Shown here: one piece after another, positions 33,301-43,320 of the stretch | Numbering within the stretch: position 1 is the stretch's first letter | How the letters are laid out: each line of letters starts with the position of its first letter | Assembly (NCBI GenBank): GCA_963281155.1 | Contig: CAUJLY010000001.1 | Span: 248,001 to 312,000 of the forward strand | Length of the DNA: 64,000 bases | Direction: 5' to 3' | DNA from: Rhabditophanes sp. KR3021 | Lineage: Eukaryota > Nematoda > Chromadorea > Rhabditida > Alloionematidae | Translations under genes and position numbers: made by a program | Notes under the pieces: model-generated | Databases searched by the model: none | Told to the model about the DNA's origin: nothing | What the model saw: the letters and a program-made list of their open reading frames with translations, nothing else

Positions 33301-35790
33301 CACAACATAAATGATATTGTTAGCGGCAATGGATAGTTTTAATATTATTATTGCATGTAAAAGAATAGATATGATATAATACATGGTTTTGATGATTGTA
33401 AATTGAAGATATCAAGAATATCAGGGTTATTGACATTAAATAGTTGTATCTACACAATGAACTTCATTAGTGGTTGGTAATTTATAAATGAGGCTAGTAC
33501 TTTTTGAATACCAATTTGTGGGATTCACTTCATAACAAATGCGACCAAATGGAGATCTTTAATCGAAAGGAAAAGTATAATTAAGCTTTGAATCGGTTTG
33601 GGACTTAAAAATTTTAATCTAGCTCATTATGCATATTGGTTATGATATAATTTACTAGTTTAAATAGAAACTAGATGGCTTGAATAATTATTGCTAATTG
33701 TTGTTAATGGTATTTGATAGTATTGGATTAATTTGGTCGCTTGAGTTGCTTTTAGGTTGATTGGAATTGATGGTTCAGAAGTAATAATTAAAAAATGGGG
33801 GTGGATTTATCATGGACGTCATTAATTGACCCAAACCTTTCCTTACTCATTGAATAAATAGAAAATGATGAATTTGATATCTAAAATTGAATTTGTTTCC
33901 TGCCATGTCATGTGATACTAATGTATTTTTAATGCTGAACACAATGATGCAATATAAACAAAAGGGCAAAAAAGCTACATCTCATCATTATATTCAATGA
34001 ACTAAAAAATAAAACTATATCTGAGGACGATGAACTTTATCAACAATTAAAAATTCGAACAAAAAATACAATAGTACTATTTTTCAAGAGCATATAATAT
34101 AAAATTTCCAATTTAACAAAAAACATAAATTCAATTTAAATACTTTTTTTGTGCCTTTCGCAATCCAATTGACACTGACGACGTATCTTATTTCATAACT
34201 TTTTCAGGAAAATAATATGTATAACTTTTTTAAACAATCTTTTTTTTCTTTTTTACTTTTGACGATTTTTTTGTTTTGTATAAGTATATTCAGTTTCATT
34301 AACAATAAACATAACAATTTTGATTGCTCTATATAAAGTGTTCCATTCTTACTTTGATTAGAGAAGTCCCACATTCAAACAACAACCTCTTTTTTTGGGA
34401 GCAAGTTGTGAGTTTGCTCATTTTCTGGACTTTTTTGTTGTAACTCCTCATTCAATAAAATAGACAAGAAACATGTTGAGTACATTTAGGAATAAAAGAA
34501 ATTAATAAACTTTTTTTTCATTTTTTAAAATTGTACAAGTTAAAAGGTTTAACTGCAAATCATTGAAGATATTTGTAATATTCAAACATTAAATCATAAT
34601 ATAGATGTTACCATTTAATAATAAAGATCAGCTTTTTTTTATATATAGCCTTAGATTCCATTGTTCAAAATAGGGATGACTTTTAAAGAAAGCCAAATAC
34701 TGGAGCTGTCTTAAAGTTGTTGATTAAATATTGAAGTTACATAATAGTAAGGACATATTGCTTATTTTTGTGATTTTCTATTTCAATGTTAACTTTTTTT
34801 GGTAGTACTATATAATTTTGTATTCATTGTCGTTAAAGACCAAAAAACCTGTAATCAAATCAATTAATAACTAAAAATCCCAAATATTCAAAGACATCAC
34901 CTTCTACAAAAACATAACAAAAACTGTTTCAACTGACTTTCTATTTCCTTTTTATATTCTCCAAAGTTGTAAACATGTTGACTTCAACATCTACCCTTCA
35001 ACTGCCAATTTTAAACAAGACACAATCATAAATTTTGCTCAATAACACATAATTCTATTTTAAATTCAGCTGATAAGTATGGTAAATAGATATGTTATTC
35101 CCATTTTTTAGTTGTGTCTATTTGACTTGGAAAAGGAAAGAGGCTTTTCATGTAAATATTTTTCTACTTTTACGTAAAAAACACATCCCCTAAGCAAGTA
35201 CGGATTGTCTGTCATCAAAATATGTAAGTGTATGCACATACACGCTTTCACCTATAAATATACAATCTTATGACATACAAAAAACTATCCAACCATTCAA
35301 ACATTTTTTCTTTATTTTATCAATTTCAAATTAATGTGTTGACAAAAATGATCCCAGAAAAGTACATTTTATATGCCTTTCCCATACATTAAATGTATCC
35401 AAAAAAGTCAACTCCAAATTCCCAACTTCACACTCAACTCCAAATTCCCAACTTCACACTCAACTCCAAATCAACAACTTATTATTTCCCTCAAATAAAG
35501 ACATTTCCAGCAAGAAGGTTTTCTAGTTTCGTGTAAACATGTTGACATCTCCAAATAGATAACACTTTTCTTTGTTTTCACATGTTTGAGGGCAAAGTAG
35601 GCGGCGTGTTTTGACGCTATTTTTAATATTTTTGATGATATGGGAAATAAATAGTACACACACAATACATTAGACGCAACGTTTTTTGTATATATATAAT
35701 TCGAAAAAATATAGCAAACCAACCATTTTGTTGTGACCAGAAGTATATTGCTCTGCACAAATAACCTTACAATTCAATTTATTTTTATTC
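30380..35790. other. Gene desert of about 5.4 kb
   Basis: No gene was recognised. Frames such as 31794-32066 (minus) and 32293-32529 (plus) lack domains and splice support. The only clear structure is the 26-bp tandem repeat at 35408-35478. Confidence 0.5.
35408..35478. repeat. 26-bp tandem repeat
   Basis: Two perfect copies of a 26-bp unit starting TCAACTCCAAATTCCCAAC (35408-35433, 35434-35459) and a partial third copy (TCAACTCCAAATCAACAAC). Perfect identity suggests a recent duplication. Confidence 0.9.
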
Positions 35791-36240
35791 ATGTTGGATC
35801 CTTCTAGAAGAACGGACACCCTTAAGAAGGCTACTATTAAACCTGATTTTAATACGGACGTATTGTGGAAGTCTAAACATTTGTATGGTAATCCAGTAAG
35901 ACAAACCTCCTTGGATATGACTTCTAATCAAGACTCAACTGGAAGAAATAGAACTATGTCCATGGATTCTACTGACTCCGCTCCTATGGATATTCCTTCT
36001 AATCAGGAATCTGGCAGAAGAGGGTCTTTTACTCAGAGACTTATCGGAAGTGCTGTTACTGGATTTGGAATGCTTCGTACTCGTCAAGGCACCACTGGAG
36101 ATGGGGAAGGTCCTCCAGCTGAAAGTGGACATAGAAAGGTCTCCATCAAGGAAGTCTTAGACCATCAACATAGATTCCTCGAAGATGAGGATGGCTTCAA
36201 AATGAAGGATTATATCAAAAAAGGTTTTACTAAGGAGTAA
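35791..36240 (+). CDS. Small Ser/Thr-rich protein with basophilic kinase sites, unknown function
   Basis: A single-exon frame of 149 aa with no signal peptide or TM segment. It has three basic-directed phosphorylation motifs, VRQTSLD, GRRGSFTQR and HRKVSIKEV, and a more ordered C-terminus (VLDHQHRFLEDEDGFKMKDYIKKGF). The middle is Ser/Thr/Asp-rich (TMSMDSTDSAPMDIPSNQE) and probably disordered. Codon use and the long open frame in A+T-rich surroundings support a real gene. No family is recognised; a regulated cytosolic adaptor is only a guess. The stop is followed by T-rich and AT-rich flanks. Confidence 0.75.
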   Translation: MLDPSRRTDTLKKATIKPDFNTDVLWKSKHLYGNPVRQTSLDMTSNQDSTGRNRTMSMDSTDSAPMDIPSNQESGRRGSFTQRLIGSAVTGFGMLRTRQGTTGDGEGPPAESGHRKVSIKEVLDHQHRFLEDEDGFKMKDYIKKGFTKE

Positions 36241-36652
36241 TTACTAAAATACCTTCTTTTTCTTTATTTTATTTTTAACTTTCAAACGTTGTATGTTGTG
36301 TATGATATGATATATTATCATATCCTTATTTAGTAATTTTTACCATAAACAATCATTTAAAATCCATTTGTATTTAATATTGGATGGAACAGTTGTGTTT
36401 GTTAATACAAAGACATCTGCAAAAATCAGGTCAATGGTTGTGTTTGTTATAAAAAAGTCATTTGTTTTTGGTATGCATCTTATGCAAAAATTAAAAACTA
36501 CTTTTGTTACAAAGTCATGCTGTTGATTGTTTAGTAGTTTAAAGATTATTTAGTGCTAACGGTCGATGAACTGTTGTTTGGGTAGATTTAGACAAGGGTT
36601 GTTTTAGAAATAAATGTGGAGTGGGTGATTGGATGGTGTGTTTGGAGTGACT

Positions 36653-36724
36653 GGGGATATAGCTCAGGGGTAGAGCGCTCCCTTAGCATGGGAGAGGGCT
36701 GGGGTTCGATTCCCTATATCTCCA
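36653..36724 (+). tRNA. tRNA-Ala (anticodon AGC)
   Basis: Full cloverleaf over 72 nt. Acceptor stem GGGGATA pairs with TATCTCC and includes G3-U70, the alanine identity pair. The D arm is TAGCTCAGGGGTAGAGC (box A-like), the anticodon stem CTCCC/GGGAG encloses TTAGCAT with anticodon AGC, and the T arm is TGGGG-TTCGATT-CCCTA (box B GGTTCGATTCC). Discriminator A. There is no intron. A T run (TATTTTTT) immediately downstream serves as the Pol III terminator. Confidence 0.97.
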
Positions 36725-36725
36725 A

Positions 36726-36734
36726 ATATTTTTT
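36726..36734 (+). terminator. Pol III terminator of tRNA-Ala
   Basis: A run of six T residues right after the tRNA 3' end, the normal Pol III stop signal. Confidence 0.8.
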
Positions 36735-36854
36735 AGATTGTATTTAGGAAGAAGATACCCAATGCAATTGATTTAACATCTTGGTTGCTAACATGTGATT
36801 GTCGTAGATAGTTAAATGTGCTACTTTCCAAATTATTAATTTTTTGCTAAAAAG

Positions 36855-37875
36855 ATGCTTCGACCAAAGGTTGCCATTATTGGCGAAGGAGTCATAGGAT
36901 TGTCTTCGGCTTTAGCCATCAAGCAGAAATTTCCCCAGAGTAAGGTAAGTCAAATGCTAACTACTTTTAGTAGTATTTTTTCAGATAACCGTCTATTCCG
37001 ACAAGCCATTCGAAGAAACATGCAGCTTCGGCCCAGCAGGTATTTTCAGAGTTGACAAAGTTTGCCACAGAGAATATGCAAAAGACACCTTTGAAAGGTT
37101 AGCTTTCCTAGAAAAAACGGTCGGCATTGAGAGTGGAATCAAACTGCTAAGTGGACATGTTCAGTCACATGATCGTAAAATATTGGAAGACCAAGAGACT
37201 GTCTATGGAGATATAGTTTATAATTTCCACTGGCTAAACGAGAGGGAAAAGCGTGGTTTATTTGCCGTACCACCAAAGCATTGTTTTCACTTTACGACTT
37301 ATGCGGCAGAAGGCAGAAAGTACGTGCCATGGCTTAAAAAACAAATTACCAAGGTTGGAGTTACATTTGAGAGAAAAAAAGTCAATAACTTTGATGAGTT
37401 AGGACATGCCTTTGACGTGGTAGTGAATGCAGCAGGTCTAGAAGGTGGGAAACTCGCCGGAGATGATGATTCAGTAGTTCCGTCTCGTGGTATTGCAATT
37501 GAAGTGGATGCCGTCTATCACAAGCACTTCAATTACGAAGGTCTAAACACCTTCACCATCCCAATGTCAAATTCAGTAATGCTTGGCACTGTGAAACAGG
37601 TTGGGCGGACTGATATGGTGATTACGGAGGAAGATAGAAATGAAATATGGAGCAAATACCTAAAAATTCATCCTACCTTCAAAGGTGCAAAAGTACTTAG
37701 TGAATGGATAAGCATGCGTCCAGACAGACCTGAAATTCGGTTGGAAGCAATTAAGAAAAGCCTGCACAATAAAGACTACTTATTAGTTCATAATTATGGA
37801 AGTGGATCCAATGGGTTTGCTCTGCATTGGGGATGCGCTACAAGAGTTGCTAATTTTATCGAAAGAGATGTCTAA
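36855..37875 (+). CDS. D-aspartate oxidase / D-amino acid oxidase
   Basis: Two exons (36855-36944, 36985-37875; 40-nt intron) give 326 aa, the usual length. The enzyme oxidatively deaminates D-amino acids with FAD, making H2O2. The N-terminal dinucleotide motif is VAIIGEGVIGLSSA. Other family signatures: VVVNAAGLEGG, PSRGIAIEV, the substrate-binding MRPDRPEIRLE and the C-terminal HNYGSGSNGFALHWGCA. Most relatives read HNYGHGG at the last motif, so a Ser replaces the His. There is no clear SKL-type peroxisomal signal at the C-terminus (ends ERDV). A DDO is somewhat more likely than a DAAO, but specificity is not certain. Confidence 0.92.
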
Positions 37876-38459
37876 TTAATGTGTTATTTCCCTATCCAAA
37901 ATAAAATTATTGTTTTGTATGGATTATATAGCAATTAATTATTTAAGTTCATTTAGGTAGGAGACGGTCATAATTTATGTTCAAAAAAAGCTTTAAAATA
38001 CTTGTTATTACTTTTGTGTCATCAAAATATTTTTAACGATGCCATCTTTATTCACATGTGTTTAGTCTTTCAAAAGTAATTTATGCATTCATTTTCTTCG
38101 AAAATGTATAGTTTCTATTTTAAGATGACTCCAATTTATTACTGTTTAAACATCACTGAACGTCTTTGTTGAAAATAGTTTTAAATACTTCATATACACC
38201 CTTATTACAAGCCTATATACAAGCATGTGAAAGTATATTAGATCTAAATTTGTCAATTCTGCCCAGATTTTATTAATAAGGTGATATTTGGGTAGATTGC
38301 GCGACGGAAATTGCAATGTTTAGTTAACTAATACCTTGAGAAATGATTGATTAGGTCATAAATTATTTTCATGTTTTAATTACCGTAGTTATGTTAGGGG
38401 TTGTGGAAGAAAATTGAACCTTTATAAAGCAACTTTTGTCTTTTATATTTATTCTAAAG
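37876..38459. other. Intergenic region
   Basis: Short non-coding gap between two genes in the same orientation. AATAAA lies shortly after the oxidase stop. No operon-like spacing. Confidence 0.45.
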
Positions 38460-40148
38460 ATGGAGCGAAACGTGAGTGAAGATTCCGAAAAGACCCAAAC
38501 ATCTATTAAAGATCGCTCTTTCTACAAGGTTTATAAAGATCGGCTTCTTAATTCTGCAACAGTAAGTTATCCTTGTCTATTCCTTGATTCATTTTTTAGT
38601 TCAACATCTTTCTATGTTATTCTTTCATCATATTCTTTGTCTACATCTTCTTTGTCAGTTTATTCTATCGAGATGTAGCTAACCCATATACTCTAAGTGC
38701 CGATCAGGCCGACAATTCAACGGAGATCTTTGGAGACATTTCAATCACTGAATTTTTGAAGAGTTCTACCTTAACCCTATTTATGTTTTTGGCTATTACA
38801 TTGGTGTTTGGAAGAATTTGTTTTTACCTTGATATTCCAAATTTAATGGGTAACATAAAAATGTAGTTTTAAATTATCATCATTTCAGGGTATGTTGTGT
38901 TTGGGATGTTAATCCAAAACATTCCGATTCTCCATGATAACTTTGTCATTCATGAATACTTCATTGAAACATTGCGTCTATTAGCAGTAGTTTTGATCGT
39001 TGGCCGAACTTCCTTAAACATGAGTTATCTTGAATTCAAGAAGCATTGGTTTAATGCAAGTATGGTTTCAATGCCACCAACTATTCTAAATTGCGGATGG
39101 ATTATCTTCTTAACTCATTATGTGTTTGGCATTCCATGGGAGATTAGTTTGTGTTATGCGTTTGTGATTGGAGTTACTGCCCCACCAGTAGCCTTAGCAG
39201 TTGCTGGAGGAATCGTAAGTGAAAAGCTTGGAACACAAAGAGGAATCGGTCAAATCATGAGAGTTTCGGCCTTGATGGATAATGCCTTCTGTATTGCGGC
39301 TTTGAATATTGTTTTGGATTATTCATTTGAACCTGATGCCTACCATATTCCTACAACAGCCTTTCATCTTGGGGTTGGTATAGGTACTGGACTAATCCTG
39401 AGTTGGTATATGTTCAATTTTCCATCTAGATCTAAAATGGCTCTATTTTTAACAACTCGAAGTGTAATGTTCTTCGTGTCGGCTGCTTCTATGCTTTTCT
39501 TTTTCAAAACAATTGGATGGTACTGCACTGCCGCGTACGCAATACTCTTAATGGGTTATATTTGCGGAACTAAATATAGAATGGATGAACCTGGCAGGGT
39601 AAGTTGATAGATGATACTCTTAGACATCTTTTAATGGGTACTATTTTTAGAAACCTTTCGAGCAAAATTATTTAGACAACGTTTGGAATCTATTCTTAGA
39701 ACCTTGGCTGTTTACATTTGTTGGATACTTCTTCAAAATCAGAGAGTACAATTGGACAACCATTGGTATTTGTGTCATCATTGTTGTTTCATCAGTGTTA
39801 GTTAAGATACTTTTAACCTTAATCAGTACTTCTTGTTTGAAACTAAGATTTGCTGAAAAAGTGTACTTGTCGATTGCGTTCATTCCTAGAGGATCGATCC
39901 AAGTAGCAAATTCGATCATGATTCTGAATTTATCCAAAACACACTCATTATCAACGATTCCATCAGCCGGACAAGACTTTTACGCAACAGTTGTTATTGC
40001 CTTAATATTAACGACAACGTTCGGGCAACGCTTCTTACGCTTTGCAGCTAGAAAACTACTAAAAGCAGAAAATAGTCAATCTGTGAACATAGAACATAAT
40101 TTGTCACCAAAAGATGGGGTGGAAACATCGACGTCTATAAGATTTTAA
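38460..40148 (+). CDS. NHA-type (SLC9B, CPA2) sodium/proton antiporter-like protein
   Basis: Four exons (38460-38561, 38600-38849, 38889-39598, 39651-40148; introns of 38, 39 and 52 nt) give about 519 aa with multiple TM segments. Family marks are LIVGRTSLNM, GVTAPPVALAVAGGIVSEKL, the GIGQIM helix and AFIPRGSIQVANS, the counterpart of the PKATVQAA motif. CPA2 exchangers carry an Asp-Asp pair in the discontinuous core helix; the aligned position here reads ALMDNAFCI, i.e. Asp248-Asn249, so the second Asp is replaced. This could change stoichiometry or abolish transport. The N-terminal 33 aa are charged and cytosolic. C. elegans has two members (nha-1, nha-2); which one this matches is not determined. 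Confidence 0.88.
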
Positions 40149-40710
40149 CCTTTGGATGTTCTCTACTTTTCAATGATCACCCTTCGTATTGGTAAAAATT
40201 AGGTAAAATACTTTAATAAATTAATTGTCACATACCACACCCATCAACTTGATTTGATGTAAAAATGGGAAAGTAACACATCACCGACAATTCATTATCA
40301 AATTAGTCGGGTGCGATTATATGTATTATGATATGTTAGTTTAAAATAGAAAATATAATTAAACAAATGCAATTCCTTGAATCAGTATTTGTCGTCGGGC
40401 TTATAAAAAGATGACCTTGTTTGGTGTAGGATGGTGACTCCAATTTATTGGTAAAAATATAATGCGTGCTTCCTAAATAAAACAGATCACAGGTTTAACC
40501 AACTTTCCAGTATTCGTTTCAATGTATGTAATTTTGAATTGTTCAGTTAAATCCAGTTATTTTTAAGCTTTTACTAATAAAAACAACCAATAACAACAAA
40601 AAAAGAAGAAAAATTAAAGCCTCTTTAAATAAATTATTTACAATATAAAATAGATATTTGCCACATCGAGATTCATATAATACATCAGCTATTTGATTAA
40701 CTTAATTAAT
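40149..40710. other. Convergent intergenic region
   Basis: 3' flanks of the antiporter (+) and the Notch ligand (-). No element recognised. Confidence 0.45.
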
Positions 40711-43320
40711 TCACGGCCCAACGTCTATTGTAGTTTGATGTTTTAAGGGAACATGGACTGAATCTTTCGGACAAACTTCCGAATATGGTGGTGGCGGTGT
40801 GTTTCTATTTAATTTTGATAATAATTTTCTCTTGTACAAGTGACCACAGAATAGTGACACTCCGATCATCACAACTAATACTAAATTAATTAATTAATGG
40901 CAAATTGATAAATGAACTTACATATTATGAGTAAAGGAGCAGCTTGTTTACTTGACTCGCCATTTGCATAATCTTGACTTGGCAAATCTTTCCTCGTCTG
41001 GATTAAATTGTATTCTATTGACGATGGACTTTCTTCAGTGTGTATTTTAAAAAACTTTAATGATATAAATGGATTTTCATCTGTATGCCATATTTCTTTT
41101 ATCCTTTTGACGGTGTCTTTTAGGTATTTGGGGTTTTCTTTTCTGGGAGCATTCAAATTCAAAGATATTCTAGTCTTTTTGTTTGTTTCATTTGTCTCCA
41201 CACTTGCCAATGCGTAAACGTTATTTCTATTTAGCAAGGTTAACAGAGCTGCCACAAGGTGATTGAAATGTTGTAATTTAAATGAATTCCCCAGCATTTT
41301 GTGATCATACTCAAAATAAATGGTACTACAGTTGGTGGATCCTTCCTGGCATGGCTTGTTCTTTCCATTTGCAATATAGGGCGGAGGCAAAACATTCTTA
41401 GGGTAGCAATATCCTCTTTCCTGAGCATCACAGTAATCACTCAAACATTGGTCCTGATAATGTTTGATAACTTTACAAACATTATTAAACGGACAAACGA
41501 CACTTTTTGAGGGTGACAGTTGAACATCACAATCCCGCAACTCACACCTCCTTTCACTGCAACTGACATCACCTTCTACACAGGAACAGGTTCTACAGTC
41601 ATCTGTGTTCCAAACATCTCCACTCAACTTAAGACCTTTTTCAATAGAACAAACTCGTTTATCTCCAATGACCTTTTGACATCTGTCGCCTTCATATCCT
41701 TTATGACACAGGCAACTAAAATCATTTGGAATGCCCTTACTGAGGCAGGTGCCATGTGAATTGCAGAAGTCCTGTATCTTACAAACATCATGAATTTGCG
41801 TGCAATTGGGTCCGAAAAAGTTGTCTTTGCACAAGCATTCTCCCGGCTTAGTACAGTACCCATTTACGCATCCCGGACGAGGAATGCACGTCTCGCAATT
41901 TTCACCAGACCAACCCTTCACACATTCACATTCATTCGGCCGGACACAGCGTGTATTTTTTGCTTGGCAAGTGGACTTGCAAATCGGTTGTAAACAGGTT
42001 GGTCCTTCGAAACCTTCCAAACATACCAAATTCCCATTAACGTCGCATACTTTGTTGGAAAACTTATTTTGTTTGCATGTATTTTGGCAGTTACTTCCAT
42101 AATAATTAGGCGCACATCCAATCTTCACAAACACCTCAACTTTATTCAAATAATCAATCTTCTTATAAAAATTGGCACCCAAATTGATTGGATCAATAAG
42201 GCCCAAATATTCAAAAGTCATGGCCTCTCCTTGGTCCCTCGAAACCAAATGAACGCGACACTTAACATCCTAAAAACAAAACGTCATCACATGAAAGTGT
42301 TAAGCAGTTATTATTTAAATTAAACGTTAACTTCCGTTCAAACAAGATTAATCAGTTGGGTTATTTAAATTGTTGTTGTGCAACTAATTCATTAAAACAA
42401 CAACACTGTCCTAATTTAAAAAAAAGGTGTGATGATTGGCTAGAAAAAGAGCTTGCTTAGTATATATAATAAAGTGAGAACAGCAAATGTGTTATGTAAC
42501 AACATTTAATGAACATATGAAGTTGGGCCGTTATCATTTACTTTATTTTTTTATTAAAAATTAATTGAATTGTCAAGTTACTGTATCCCCAAAGTGTAAT
42601 GAATTCTTTTGATTGATGAGAGAAGTGTTGTTTTAGATTAAAAGAATCTTTTCTTTTGTCATGAATTTAAGGAATTTGTATTGATAAAAGGAACATCAAA
42701 TTAATAATATCATCTTTATCACACTTTCCAGGCAATCCTTTAACGCCAAAAGCCATCTGCGTAAGTGCGTCTTTCATTGGTGCAGCTGTAATCACTCTTA
42801 CTCAATAGTCTAATGTGATATGGCGGTTTTAGTGAGTTGAAAGAATTATAAAAGAAGTACTAGATATCTAATGAATGAAGGCCACTTTGTGGTGAACGGT
42901 AATCGAATTTATAAATAAAATGATTTAAAAAAATGAACTATCAATAGAAGTTTTGTAAAAAATCGCCAAGGCCAAAACAAACATCCTCACATTTTTGATA
43001 AAAAAAAGAAGAACTTACATCAAGAGGCCAAGCAGATGTAAAATGAATGTTGGTCCATATATTTTCCTGAATCACACCACTATTTGATACAAAAAGAGCG
43101 TTAACTTTTGAATTAAAAAGATTGTCTTGACAGGTAAAGTTGTATTGCCAAGTAGTTAGGGACTCTTTTTGGGAATTTAGTATCCTTTTGGCTGTTAATG
43201 TAATGATGCCGTTGGTGTGTGTTGGTGAGATGAGAGCCTTTGGTGAAGTAAATGTTAGTTTTGTGAAAAAAGAAAGAAACTTACAGATAAAATGACTGCC
43301 AATGCCCAAAATTTCCCCAT
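40711..43320 (-). CDS. DSL-family Notch ligand with Jagged/Serrate-type cysteine-rich region
   Basis: Four exons on the minus strand (43285-43320, 43019-43237, 40922-42269, 40711-40880; introns of 47, 749 and 41 nt) give about 590 aa. Order: short signal peptide (MGKFWALAVILS), MNNL-like N-terminal module, DSL domain (about res 137-182, CAPNYYGSNCQNTC), three EGF repeats (about 183-283), a VWC-like cysteine cluster (about 292-332, VWNTDDCRTCSCVEGDVSCS) and a further Jagged-type region with CPFNNVCKV and CSTIYFEYDHKML. Then come a TM segment (APLLIILLVVMIGVSLF, about 529-548) and a 40-aa tail with PPPPYSEV. Known C. elegans ligands (LAG-2, APX-1) lack the VWC/CRD part. It would present a ligand to LIN-12/GLP-1-type receptors on neighbouring cells. 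Confidence 0.9.
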
